From assembly GCA_015680685.1 (NCBI GenBank), contig MNCI01036159.1, positions 84,319-114,861 on the forward strand: a stretch of DNA of 30,543 nucleotides, written 5' to 3'. The DNA comes from Gnetum montanum (taxonomy: Eukaryota; Streptophyta; Gnetopsida; Gnetales; Gnetaceae). This document shows positions 10,338 to 21,139 of this stretch, one piece after another (position 1 is the stretch's first letter; the number at the start of each line of letters is the position of its first letter). The position numbers and the translations under genes were made by a program. The notes below the pieces were generated by a model. It was not told where the DNA came from. It searched no databases and was given only the letters and a program-made list of their open reading frames with translations.

Positions 10338-11143
10338 TGATGAATCATGTTTTCATCTACTTTGATGTTGGGTATCCAATGTTGAAGCCAAGATACAATG
10401 TTGGATATTTGATGTTACAGGATATACACCAACTTATAAATATAGCACTCAGGCTCACAATTTGTAGTCTGTTTTCATATCAGTTTTTGTCATAGTTAGC
10501 AAAACTATTACAGTTAATTTCCTCAAAACTTAGAATATTTTTTGAGTGCCCAAAATAGGAGTCTAAGTGTATATGGATATTTCTTTGAACACTGATGTAC
10601 TTAAGTGCAGTAGTGTGATAGGAATAAAAAAGAACTATTTTGATAATCCTTGTAGCATTAAGAATAGATTAATGTTTCCTTTAATGCACTTTACTTTCAT
10701 GCTCTTTACTTTTATGCATTTAAATTAAGCAATTAATTTCTAGTTGTTAATGAACACAAGCATGACCATTTTGAGCATACATATAGTGCTTGTTAACTCA
10801 ACAACGCTTAATGTTTGGTATCCCAATAGTGCTATATGTGTTCAGGAAAGTGGAAGGAGTACTTGTGTTAGGATAGCTAGGCTAGTTTAGATCATATTTT
10901 CCACTATTCATTAGCTTAGTTAATTTATCTCTTTATCATCATTAAGAGTATCATAGGATTAGACAACATCATATGCCTCACTTTGGACTACACCATACAC
11001 GACAAAGCTACCACTAGTCCAAGTGGGAAGATAGTGAACTATGATCAAAGCCTAATGATCTAGATACCACAACTAGTACCATCCACAGAATTTGACTGAA
11101 TCATGTGTGAATGGTTATGATTCATATGGTTTGGCATAGGGGT
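10338..11143 (+). repeat. E2 5' LTR
   Basis: It starts TGATGAATCATG and aligns with 15793-16590 across its length. Shared blocks include TTTTCATCTACTTT, GTGCCCA then AGGAGTCT, ATAGTGCTTG, CTATATGTG, and GGAAGATAGTGAACTA. The match ends at GGCATAGGGGT (about 11143). The exact 3' end is uncertain by a few bases and no clean target duplication was found. Confidence 0.85.
10435..10442 (+). promoter_or_regulatory. TATA box in E2 5' LTR
   Basis: TATAAATA lies about 100 bp into the LTR. The right copy has TATAAATT at 15890-15897. Its position fits the end of U3. Confidence 0.5.
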
Positions 11144-11254
11144 GGGGATGGTGCTAGTCATCTAGATTAGTTATATTATACATGATCGTTGTAAAGGTAT
11201 TAATGATATATCTTTCAGAAACTCTTAGCTCACATACATCATAAACCAACAACA

Positions 11255-13730
11255 ATGTCTCTCCCACAAGGAAGTGACCATGCACTATATAGTAAACACA
11301 TTAATTAGATAATTAACAATATATACAATGAAGAAAATTGGAGTGACAAACCTTATGCAAGGCTTTCTTATGATCATGACCACCCTGATGATACTCAAAG
11401 ACTACATTCACCTAAGGTAGACAATCTTGGAGAAGATGACATAAATCCTAAACTAGGGAAGGCCTCAAGGACTAAGACCTCCTTGAAACCTAGAGATAAT
11501 AAATTGAAGGACCTTGAAGAACACCATAGAAGCCATGGATATTCTTCCAGTTCCTCATCTTCCTCTTTTCCTTGAACATATAGTTCTATAAAGATGAATG
11601 TAGTTATAAAGATAGAGCTCCACTAAAGGGTTAGACTAAAAATAAATATTGAACCCATGGGAAAAGTCAAAGGCATCATCATGAACACAGATAGCATCAT
11701 CACTATCAAATGAATAGAGATGGAATTTTCCCTCACAACCTATTTGATGATGATGAATCCTTGCTAGAAACTAAGAGCCTAAATCAAATCATAAAGGCAA
11801 TAAAGATATCTTACAAGCATTGCAAAAATAGTCGTCTACCTAAGCTTGACATGAATAATATTCTTAAATTTGTAGGAGGCTATGATTTAGATCCACAACA
11901 TCATTTACAAGCCTTTCATGATGCTTGTGCTTTCTACAACATTGAAAGTAGATGGTAAAAGATTAAGCTCTTTCCTAGGATACTAATCGATAGATGTGAA
12001 GTGTGGTATAGATCGTTGAGACCAAATTCATTTCGACAATGGTCTACAATGTTGGAACTTTTCAACAAGAAATACCAAACCTCTGTAAGAGTGTCCAGTT
12101 TGAGGAGACAGATCCAGGAGTGGAAGCAAGAAGAAAATGAACCCTTGAACATGGCCTTAGATAGATATTATGCATTATTGAATAGATGCCCAGGCCATGG
12201 TTTCTCCAGGGAAAGGCAACTTTTCCACATCATAGATGGGCTTCATAATGAAACAAGGAAGACCCTTGGGATGTATGACCTAGGGAAATTATATGAGCTC
12301 CAAGTCCATTAGATGAAAGAGCTAATCAAGTGTATGGAAAAAGAAGAAGGAGAAATATGCAAATGGAAGAATGTTGAAAAATATCAATGGGATTCAACTC
12401 TTCAATAGAAGGAGGTCTAGATCTATAGTAAGGAGAATGAAACCACTTTTGATAAGGTGATCCCACAACAAACCTTGCTGATATAGAAGTCTATTGATGC
12501 ACTCAAAGCAAAGTTTAATAAGATAACCAAATAGGTGTATGAAAATGTTACAACTCTCATTGAGATAGTCAAGGAGAGGATCATGTAAAACAAGCTAGGC
12601 AATCATACTCAACAAAGGATATAGAACCAAGAAATTGCTAGGAACAGTTTTTAGCAAATAGGAAAAATGGTTAAAGAAAGTAAGACTATAGATTCAACCA
12701 CAAATGAAGATAATGGATGTGGCATCTGCATATATGACCATCCAAACAACCATTGCCCTATCTTGTTGCATCTATGAGAGTATTGGGTAGGTGCCTTAAG
12801 TTTGAAGTTTGTGCAAAAGCATATACCTAGGAGATTTCCTCTCCCACAAGGTAATTATAGATAGTCCCACAACTGAACGTACCATCCTAGGGAAAATTAT
12901 TACCAACCTCAAAAAAATCATCAACCGTAGTAGCAACAACCATAGTCATGGTAGATGCCACCACCAAATCAAACCTATCCTTCCCATCTACCAAAATAGT
13001 ATGGATATTATGTTCAACACCCTATTTCTTTAACTAGTTTTACATCATCTACTTCAAGTTGCCACTACCACTCTCTCAAGTACCATCAACCCATGTAATC
13101 CCCTAAATGATCACCACCTTGCATCTCTTACCATCCATCCTAACCTCAATATTCTCCTACTTCACCACATTACATGTCATTGCTAATGACACAAGAAGGT
13201 TCATCACCCCAATATTAACAAACGAATGTCATGTGTGCTGTAAATGTGCATAGACATGTTGACACCAATGGGTCTCAACTGAAATATAGGAAACATTCAT
13301 TTTAGAGGAAAGCTCATAAGCTAAAGAAAACCACAAATGAACCCACCACATCATCCTAGTTAGCATAATGCCAATCTAGTATACCACCTTCCTTATCTCA
13401 ACCAATATCCTCTGATCCTACACATGGGCCATCATCCATTAGTACTCCTATCCTAAATCCAAACAATGAATCTAATAGGGTAGAGAGACAAATAAATCCA
13501 TGCATACCATATCATGATCAAGGATGCAATCATGGGTTGGACATCCATAATGTTAACACAGCTCATACCTTGACCCACTATACATTTAACCATCAAGTGT
13601 GTGACCAACAATTCTTCTACCCAATAACCACACCACCAATAGACATCTAGTGGCTAGGTCATGAACAATTACCAATGTTTCATACATGCATGGATCCTAT
13701 TTTTCCACTTATTAATCCTTGTAATGACTA
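11255..13730 (+). pseudogene. E2 gag polyprotein, decayed
   Basis: The likely start is ATG 11255 (MSLPQGSDHALYS), about 110 bp after the LTR. The first stop falls in the codon after KHIN. A Ser-rich stretch near 11545 precedes a frameshift. The gag core then reads DMNNILKFVGGYDLDPQ (11848 on), a stop right after ESRW, LRPNSFRQWSTMLELFNKKY, SLRRQIQEWKQEENEPLNM, CPGHGFS and HIIDGLHNETRKTLG. This is the typical retrotransposon gag domain. A zinc knuckle follows at 12718-12759, then a Pro/Gln/Ser/His-rich tail to about 13730. It aligns with E1 gag throughout and decays in the same manner, with TAG in place of Gln or Trp. No protease motif follows. Confidence 0.85.
12718..12759 (+). other. Zinc knuckle of E2 gag
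   Basis: The frame encodes CGICIYDHPNNHCP, a Cys-Cys-His-Cys RNA-binding knuckle (CX2CX3HX4C). It has no internal stop and aligns with E1's knuckle at 7634-7669. Confidence 0.7.
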
Positions 13731-13735
13731 AATAT

Positions 13736-15792
13736 TTAGTCGTGGGGGTTAGCCCCCATTCTAGTCTTATGGATTCTTAAGTGTTTTTCATCTTTTTTCT
13801 TACAACTTTTTGTTTTACACATACTTTAATTTACATCTTCTTTTTTTCATGTTATTAATATTTTCTAATTTATTTCTGCATCATCGTTAGTACATTTTCT
13901 ATTTCTTGAAAATTTTACACTTTCTTTTATATTTTTTTTATTTTACTTTGGTGTGATTTTCTAACTTTTTGTTAATAAGTATAAGGTACAGTGGTAATGC
14001 ATTGTTTGATGGTGGTATGTACTATTTTCTTATTTGATTGTTGGTGTTTAGATTCTGGCTTTGAATTTCATTAAAGATGATAAGGACATGGTTTCCTTTT
14101 CATGCAACAGGTAATGATTCCACAACATCCACCCATCTACAAGATCTATCATTTTTCTTATTTTGGAAACATGTAGTCCCTTTTTCATTAACAAAACTTT
14201 AGCAAAATTATGACTTTGGTAGTTTTGATAATTGGAAATAATTCAAAGGTTTGAATAGGGTGTGACTTCAAGGAGATTCAATATTCTTTATGATTTTCTA
14301 TTTTCCTAGGTGCATGTGTGTTTTCATGGATTTCTTATTGTTCCATGTCAACAAGTAAAAGAAAGTTGAATAAGTCTTTGCATGCTGTGTTGTTCATAAA
14401 AAAACAAAAAAGAAAAAAGAAAAAAAAAACATGATGGGAATTCAAAGAATACCCCTTAGAAAAAATAAACAAATAAGTCTTTGCATGGTGTAGTTCCCAT
14501 TTAAAAAATAAAAATAAAAAAAAAACAAAGAAAAGAAGATGAGAATTCAAAGCACACCACTTAGACAAAATAAATAGGCTACAAGCATTGGTTATGAGAC
14601 TAGAAAGAAAAGTGACCCATGTTTGAAGGTCCCCTTTAACTAAGGCCCTTCCTCACTTCCTACTTTTCTTTTCTTCTTTAATAAAGAATGATGGTTGTTC
14701 TGTGGGAGCACTCTTGTATCTCAAGGAGATGGACTAGTCTTGGAATGATAATGGAAAGTCATTGAACGAAGTTGGTTTTGGTCTAGACTAAAGACAGATC
14801 TTATCAAGTAATTTAACCATAAAATCTGCAAGGGACTTCATGTGATCTTAATCAAGAACTCCATTCCACACTCTCTCATCCATCTATGCTTTTCATATCT
14901 CACCTCACTATTGATTTCATGTTCTTGTTCGATGTCTTGGTTTGATGTGTTAGAATTCTTAGGTAGTTTCTTCTGGGTTTTTGTACTTAACCTTCTATAA
15001 CCATTAATCAACCATGAAGCTCATGGACTCTTTGGTTTGAAGTTATGCAAGAGCATAAAAGGTTTGATCCTACTTTGGGAAGGACCCACTTGTATATCTT
15101 TTAGTTGGGTTAGTTAAGTTCTTTACCTTAGACACTCTTACAATCAAATTTTTTTTTTTACCTCATCAATGACATCGAATTGTGCACATCTTCACAACCG
15201 TTTTTAGTGAACTTTCCTTTTCATTATTGTGAATTCTTACACCCTCTTCAAATATTTCCTTGTGTTAAACTATTTTAAATTTAATGGACTGCTTATCTAT
15301 TTTACCTAATTTTTCAGCCTTCCTACTAACACTCCTAAATAAATCAATCTACCATAATCACAACCTAGCCAAGTGTAACCATCGACAAGAAAAGGCATTT
15401 ACTAGCTCTGTGTTACATATTGCATACTAATTCAAAATTGTATTGTGATTGCAGTGGGAAGCATGGACTAGAAATTGAACTATCTTCACCAAGGATGATG
15501 CATTAGTACCACACGATGAGTCTTGTTCATGATCATTGGATCTTCTCTCTCACTCTTCAGTTGCCAATAGGCTTTGGATGTCAATTTTATCTTGGGTGTT
15601 GACTTCTCTTATCATGAACACCCAATTTTATAAAGATTGTAACTCCATACACTTGGGCAATTAGAGTCTATCTGTTCTATCTGAGTCATTTTGTATGTCA
15701 ATTAATAATCCCATACCTTTCCAATATTTTGGAAGAAACTTGTTCCTCCTCTTCTTCACTTGAGCATGAGTTTTCATTCAATCATGGAGGTA
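13736..15792 (+). other. E2 3' spacer, no gene
   Basis: A non-coding region directly after gag. It starts with GTGGGGGTTAGCCCCCA (an inverted repeat), then a T-rich stretch (13780-13980), GTGATTTTCTAA (13951 on), CATCCACCCATC, and the conserved block at about 14370-14850, in the same order as E1's spacer on its own strand. Matching extends to about 15120 (TTAGTTGGGTT against E1 near 2050). From there to the 3' LTR I see no recognised feature, and no copy of E1's post-pol frame. The putative PPT (AATCATGGAGG, 15779-15790) is poor. Confidence 0.6.
14368..14575 (+). repeat. Two tandem copies of a ~104-bp unit in E2 spacer
   Basis: Two adjacent copies (about 14368-14471 and 14472-14575) each start AATAAGTCTTTGCATG, pass through an A-rich run, and end GAATTCAAAG then ACC, CCTTA or ACTTA. 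E1 has a single copy at about 2555-2665, so the duplication is specific to E2. Confidence 0.7.
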
Positions 15793-16590
15793 TGATGAAT
15801 CATGTTTTCATCTACTTTTATGTTGGGTATTTGACATCAGAGCTAAGATGCAATGTTGGATATCTAATGTCATGGGATATATGCTAGCCTATAAATTTAG
15901 TGCTTGGGCTCACAATTTCCAATTAGTTTTTATATCAATTTTTGTCATAGTTAACAAAGCTCTTATAGTTTTTTTCCTCTAGAGTTAGAATACTTTTTGA
16001 GTGCCCACAACAGGAGTCTGAGTGTGTATGAATCTTTGTTCAAGCATTGATGTACTTGAGCACAGTAGTGTGATAGGAATAAAAATGAACTCTTTTGATA
16101 ATCCTTGCAGCATTGAGAATAAATTAATGTTTCCTTTAATGAAATTTCATGCATTGTAATTTTATGAATTTAAATTAAGCAATTAATTTCTAGTTAATGA
16201 ACACAAGCACGACCACTTCAAGCATACATATAGTGCTTGGTAACCCAGTAATACTTAATGTTTGGTAGCCCAACAGTGCTATATGTGGTCAGGAAAGTGG
16301 GAGGGGTACTTGTGTTAGGCTAGCTAGGCTAGTTTAGATATTATTTTTCACTATTCATTAGCTTAGTTAATCTATCTCTTTATCATCATTAGCGGTAGCA
16401 TAGAATTAGACAACATCATATGCCTCACTTTGGACTAAACCATACATGACAAAGCTACCACTAGTCCAAGTGGGAAGATAGTGAACTACAATCAAAGCCT
16501 AATAATCTAGATATCACAACTAGTACAATCCATAAAATTCAATTGGATCATGCATGAATGCTTATGATTCATATGTTTGGGCATAGGGGT
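15793..16590 (+). repeat. E2 3' LTR
   Basis: This LTR starts TGATGAATCATG and ends GGGCATAGGGGT. It aligns with the left LTR over about 800 bp with moderate divergence. The E1 LTR resumes immediately after it. Confidence 0.85.
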
Positions 16591-16705
16591 ACCTCGCTAC
16601 TCATCAATGAGGCAACACCGCCTAGATGAGGCTATGTCGATGGGGTCCCATTGATGAGGCCATGTCAATGAGGGTCCATCAATGTGACACAATGATGATT
16701 CATCA
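16591..16705 (-). repeat. E1 5' LTR, second part (after E2 insertion)
   Basis: This piece completes the LTR split by E2. It carries several GATGAGGC(C/T)ATGTCGATGGGG-like stretches, and its end, CCATCAATGTGACA then GATTCATCA, matches 363-392. On the minus strand the LTR therefore starts TGATGAATCATC at 16705. Confidence 0.8.
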
Positions 16706-17013
16706 TTATTAAAAAAATTACCAAGTATTCCTGGTAATATTTCAAAAAAATCAACCAAAATTGTAATTATAAATTGTATCAATATCTAATATGCTCAAAT
16801 GTAGAATATTATAGAAAAATGTGGTATTCATCTTTAATACTATTTGTATTATATAATTGCTATATTCATTTTTTCAAAAGAAATTTTGAGTAATCTATTT
16901 ATTTCCACTTTTAGATGATGAGATTCTAGTTTTCATCTACTGATTGTGCATTATAAATGATACTAATAGTACTAGATAAATGATTTTTCTTTGAATTAAC
17001 ACCTTCCTTATAA
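16706..17013. other. Flank between E1 and E3, nothing recognised
   Basis: About 308 bp of AT-rich sequence between the E1 LTR end and the E3 LTR start. I see no coding frame, RNA gene or known repeat. It is the apparent genomic background into which E1 and E3 inserted, or part of an older unrecognised repeat. Confidence 0.5.
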
Positions 17014-17670
17014 TGATTGAAAACATTTGTGGCTAGAGCAACGAGTGCATAGCCTAACCTCAAATTCATGTGAGGGCTTATTGGATGTGGAGATGAGATG
17101 CCTTGAATGATCTTTTCAATCCAATAGTAACATATTAGATGTAACTAGGGTGTAGCATGCTTAGTGATAATGCTAATGAAAAATGGTGCTAAGTGTTCAA
17201 GTGATATCAAAGGTGTTAATAGTGTCAAGCATAGTCAAGATTCTTGGTGATAATGAGGGTGTTAATATATGAAGACTATTATCCAAGCATAGTTCTAGGT
17301 GCACCTATGTGATAGAATAGCAAATAATGCAAATGAAATGCTAAAAATGCAAAGAGAGAGAGAGAAGTAAAATACCACCCCAAATGGGGTTGAATCTAGT
17401 TAACACCAAAAGGGATTAGAAGATACATGGGTTACAACAAGCATAGTGGAGAGCATAGTCATAGTCCTGGAGGTGTCTGGTTGTGAAAACTAGTGCTAAC
17501 CAAGGAGTTTGCATCTGCCGAGTTGGCCATCGTGGTGTATCATGGGCTCTGGTGTTCTACTTTTCTACAGTGGGGCTACATTTGTCTACAACTACACCAA
17601 ATGCTAACCCAAAAATTCTCAAACCCTTGATTTGCCAAAATGCCAACCTTGAAAAAGTTGAGGGCACAAG

Positions 17671-17681
17671 GTATTTATAGG
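17671..17681 (-). promoter_or_regulatory. TATA box in E3 left LTR
   Basis: The minus strand reads CCTATAAATACC. The same box stands at 29257-29267 in the right LTR. It lies downstream, on the minus strand, of the tandem array, which places the array in U3. Confidence 0.6.
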
Positions 17682-17899
17682 AGTAAGGTTAGTGCAAAAT
17701 GTAGCATGGTAACCACAAGGTAGAGGGGATGGTTGGGACTACATTGTCATCCAACTATGCTCTCCACTAGATTAGCAGGATCAAGTATATTTACAATTTT
17801 GGATAAGAGGGGATGCAAGAAAGGGAAACATCCCACTGACTATGCTAGCTAAGGATGAGTTGACTATGTCGGTATGCCATTGTTGTGTTGTGGAGGTTG

Positions 17900-18600
17900 T
17901 TGGGGCTATCCTGGTTGACTACACTCTCCATTAAGGGTTGACTATGCTTTGGGGTAGTAGAGAGCATAGTTCCAGTACATAGAAAAAGTTTTCAAAAACC
18001 GTGCTTCCTACTAACTACGCTATGGGTTAGGGGAGAGTCTAATCTCAATGCTAGTGAAATCTAGGCTTTTGGGCAAACTACACTTCCCACAGGAGGTTGA
18101 TGATGCTCCCAACTTGGGATGAGCATAGTGTGAGACTTGTTAAAACTTGTGAAAATCTACCTTTTTATTGACTATGCTCTTTGCTAGAGTCTAACTACAC
18201 TTCAAGGTAGTGGAGAGTGTAGTCTCAGCACTTAGAGAACTACAAAAAACTAGGTTTATGCTAACTATGCTCTGTACACAAGGCTGACTACATTCTGTGA
18301 TAGTGGAAAGCATAGTTCTAGAACTTAAAAAAATTTGCTAAAAAATGACCTTCATGTTGACTATGTTGTGGAGTAGTGGAGAGCATAGTTTTAGTACTTA
18401 GAAAATTTTGCAATGGCTAGCTTGACACTTGGAAAAATTTGCAAAACTAGAATTTTTGTTGACTAAGGTCACTAGGGTAGTGGAGAGCATAGTCCCAACA
18501 CTTAGAAAAAATTTCCAAAACTTGCCTTTATGTTGACTACGCTCTCTATTGGAGGCTAACTACACTCTCAAATTGGGTCGAGTGTAGTTTTAACACTTAG
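17900..18600. repeat. Tandem array of ~95-bp hairpin-prone units in E3 left LTR
   Basis: About eight degenerate units of roughly 90-110 bp start near 17914, 18011, 18072, 18167, 18257, 18356, 18458 and 18532. Many contain a forward motif like TTGACTATGCTCTCCAC and its inverted partner GTGGAGAGCATAGTC, followed by CAACACTTAGAAAA and TTTGCAAAACTAGC. The forward and inverted motifs can pair as a stem. An isolated inverted motif lies at 17444-17460 and a forward one at 17755-17769. The array is upstream of the TATA box on the minus strand. Confidence 0.8.
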
Positions 18601-18651
18601 CCAAATTTCTAGTCAAGACGTTGTAGTCCAAATTTGGTGGTGTTTTATTGA

Positions 18652-18660
18652 CCCCTCTTT
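18652..18660 (-). other. E3 polypurine tract
   Basis: The minus strand reads AAAGAGGGG immediately before the LTR start (TCAATAAAACACC). It is a standard plus-strand primer and confirms the minus orientation of E3. Confidence 0.65.
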
Positions 18661-19875
18661 ATTAACATTTAGAGGAGTGGCCCAAGAGACATCAACAAAG
18701 AACAAAAAAACACCACAATAGGCTTGGCACCAATATCACTCTTCAATGTGAGAGCAGATGTCGCTACACCATGCTCAAGAGTGCTATGAATAGTGGTATG
18801 TTAGATGGTAGGTAGAAAGCAAGAGAATGTGTAGGTGATGTGTTGGGGATAAAAAGGAAAATATAAGGTGCACACGAGGTATTATGATGTCACAGCTTGA
18901 TGGTGACCATGGCACCATAGTGGCTTGCCCTTGAAAATGTTGACCTCTCATCAAAGTGCTTATAAGAGAGTTAGTGTGGATTTAGGGCTAGACTAGCTAT
19001 GAAATTGCAGTGTTGCTAGGCTACTTGGAGACTTGCTCTATTGCTTTTACTTTTATTTATTTATTTATTTATTTATTTTTGGGGAAAACCTACTTTGTTC
19101 TCTACATGTTGCTAAATGCTTGCTATGAGGTGCTTTCCATTGAGTGAGTTACATGTCACTAGATGGGCTTTGCTTTGCCATTGATGAAATGACATGGTGT
19201 CTATAAAATCGGTGTTTCCTTCCCAGGATGGCTCATGTTACATTTTTTTGGGATTTAATTGGCTAATAGAGGCTTCCCATAGGATGACTTATGTTATGTC
19301 TACCTTGGGATGTTTGGTGTTTAATGAGATGTGCAAAGAGGATGTTATGTGGTTACAACACGTGAGCATCTAGGAGGGTTTGCATTCTTGGCTATGTGGG
19401 GAATGAGAGGGTATTGAAATGCAAGAGTGTATGTGGGTAGGCTATAATGGGATGAGGGAGGATGTGTACTCTTAAGAGGCTTAGCTAGTCCAAGCATGCA
19501 CATTGGAGCAATGTGGTTACCTGCCACAACAATGAGATTCACCTTTGCACAACTACATGGGGCTTTATCCTAAAAACACAACTTTGAGAAGATAAGAAAA
19601 TCACACAAGATAAGAAAAATGCCAAAATATTATAGGGGCTGAAGATCTTGCAAGTGCTCCAAAGGCTGCATCTAGTGTAGGTGCTCACAAAATATTAGTA
19701 AAATTATGTGAAGCAAAGATGTTGGAAGTGCTTCAAAGGTTGTGCCCATTGCTAGTGCTCCATTCTAGGATTATATCATGTTCACCTACATGGTGTAGGA
19801 GGGGGACAAGGGTTATGCTAACTTTCTCTCTTGTAGGAGGATGGAAGAAATTATTAGTGGCTGACCACGAACCCA
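18661..19875 (-). other. E3 3' region, proximal part, no gene
   Basis: No coding frame is supported. It holds a TTTA microsatellite (19053-19078), two loosely repeated blocks starting CTTCCCA and containing GGATG(A/G)CT(C/T)ATGTTA (about 19216 and 19272), and two copies of a block built on AAGTGCT(C/T)CAAAGG (about 19655 and 19727). These fit a fast-changing, duplication-prone 3' untranslated region. Confidence 0.5.
19053..19078. repeat. TTTA microsatellite
   Basis: About six perfect TTTA units in a row. Confidence 0.9.
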
Positions 19876-20812
19876 ATTTAAGATCTTTGTAGACTATGGC
19901 TTTACTAGTTCAAGTTCCTAGTAATCCATAAACCCAATTTAAGGTCATGGAAGATTGTGCTAGTTTATAGTCCCAGTGGACTATTATATGATATTTTTAA
20001 CATCATTGCATATGGATGATATGCTAGTTTAGCATCATAGAAAATGAGCTATTCTAGTTAATTGTCGTAGTGGATTACTATGCTAGTATTAGTGTCATAG
20101 CAAACAAGTGCTTACCTTGCTTTGGTGATGTGTGATGCTACATGCTAAATGTAGTATAGTTGAAAGTATGAAATATGATGATTTGTTTACATTTTCTATG
20201 TGTATGTAAGTCTAGGTCATTGCGATCCATAGACATTTTATTGTTGGTTCAAAGCCTTAATGGACCCCATGCTAGTTTAAGGCCATAGCAAGCCAATGTT
20301 AATTTTTGGGCATTTTGGGCCATGGTGATAGTTTTAGGCCATTTCAAGCCATTGCGGGTAGTTTAAGGCCATTCCAGGCCATTGTTTTGCTAGTTTAAGG
20401 CCATAGTGGACTATTAGATTGTAGAATTAAAGGTAATAATTTTAGTCCATTTTGGGCCATTATGGTAGTTAAGGCCATTCCAAGCTGTTGAGATTGTTTA
20501 AACATGATAATTATAGGCCATTCTGGATCACAACATTGGAAGTAAAATTGTTGCTAGTTTTAGGTTATAGTAGGCCATAGATTGCTATTTTAGGATCATC
20601 CTAGGTTGCAATGTCACCAGTTTAAGGCCATGGTGGGCCATAGCATTACCAATTTAAGTGTATGGCAGGCCATAACATTTCTAGTTTAAGGCCTTGGCAG
20701 GCCATGTGTTACTAGTTTAAGGCCATGATAGGCCACAATGTTGCTAGTTAAAGGTCATGGTGGGCCTTAACATTTCCATTTTAAGGCCATGATGGGCCAT
20801 CTATTGCTACCT
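19876..20812. repeat. ~32-bp minisatellite in E3 3' region
   Basis: A degenerate tandem repeat with unit close to GTTTAAGGCCATGGTGGGCC plus about 12 bases ending ATTGCTA. It is clearest from 20240 to 20812, where AAGGCCAT or close variants recur every 31-33 bp, and looser from 19876 to 20110. The unit contains the half-palindromic GGCCATGGTGGGCC. The repeat lies between protease and 3' LTR on the minus strand. Tandem repeats at this position are known for Tat/Ogre elements. Confidence 0.8.
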
Positions 20813-21139
20813 CTTATTTTTTTAATTTTAGTTTTTATGATTTTTATGCATTTTAATGTTTTTTATGCATGAAAGTAAATGGATTAAGTAGCATTGGTAG
20901 ATATGTAAACTAAGATATTGAATGCATAACCAATGTGGATGGTAAGCTAAGTGATTGAGCTAAATGAAAATAATATGCTACAATGCTAATGCAACGTAAG
21001 TGGGGAGTAGGATGCAAGGTGTGGGAAAGTGAATAGTAGGCAAGTTCCTAGCACTCGTTTGAGCTAAGGGGGTATCTTAGTCACGTAGTTGCTTCCTAAC
21101 CCAATGTGGATTAGGAGCACATAGGGCCTAGATTGCACT
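20813..21139 (-). other. Post-protease region of E3, no gene
   Basis: An AT-rich stretch between the end of the protease-linked frame and the minisatellite. RT would be expected here in a complete element, but none of its motifs is visible in any frame. Confidence 0.4.

Larger units (their letters stand above)
10338..16590 (+). mobile_element. E2: pol-less gypsy retrotransposon nested in E1's LTR
   Basis: Two related LTRs (10338-11143 and 15793-16590) flank about 4.65 kb that holds a broken gag and then a spacer homologous to E1's 3' spacer. No protease, RT, RNase H or integrase motif is found. The element interrupts the E1 LTR, whose two halves (to 10337 and from 16591) together match the copy at the window start, so E2 arrived after E1. 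E2 and E1 are relatives in opposite orientation: LTRs, gag and 3' spacer all align. E2 would have depended on enzymes from a relative such as E1, a non-autonomous lifestyle. Confidence 0.88.
1..16705 (-). mobile_element. E1: decayed Athila-like Ty3/gypsy retrotransposon, split by E2
   Basis: A full-length but dead LTR retrotransposon read on the minus strand. From its 5' end it shows an LTR (16705-16591 and 10337-9558), a primer site, gag with a zinc knuckle, protease, reverse transcriptase, RNase H, integrase, a long spacer, a broken post-pol frame, a polypurine tract and a 3' LTR cut by the window start. The gag-PR-RT-RH-INT order defines the Ty3/gypsy superfamily. The RT block (MPFGLCNAPTTFQ, FFMDDFS), the tRNA-Asp-like primer site and a post-pol frame suggest the Athila lineage, which is inference from remembered family features. 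Every domain carries in-frame stops or frameshifts. Element E2 (10338-16590) interrupts the 5' LTR. Confidence 0.9.
17014..18651 (-). repeat. E3 3' LTR (left copy)
   Basis: It aligns with 28594-30292 along its length. Shared blocks include GTGCATAGCCTAAC, AGATGTAACTAGGGTGTAGC, ACCACCCCAAATGGGGTT and GTATTTATAGGA, then the array of GACTATGCTCTCCAC-type units and CAAATTT(C/G)TAGTCAAGA near the end. The minus-strand end next to the PPT fixes the boundary at 18651. The LTR is about 1.64 kb. Confidence 0.85.

Noticed and set aside
11144-11165. A primer binding site for E2 starting TGGTGCTAGTC
   Set aside because: Only the first few bases resemble the tRNA-Asp type and the LTR border is uncertain by several bases.
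14335-14568. A 77-codon minus-strand frame rich in Phe
   Set aside because: It is the reverse reading of the A-rich tandem duplication in E2, so it is low complexity.
17009-17013. TATAA as E3 target duplication
   Set aside because: No convincing partner is seen after 30292; AT-rich flanks give frequent chance matches.
17900-18600. Regularly spaced repeats that could suggest a CRISPR array
   Set aside because: The units are degenerate, about 95 bp, with no unique spacers, and lie in a plant LTR that is duplicated at 29490-30240.
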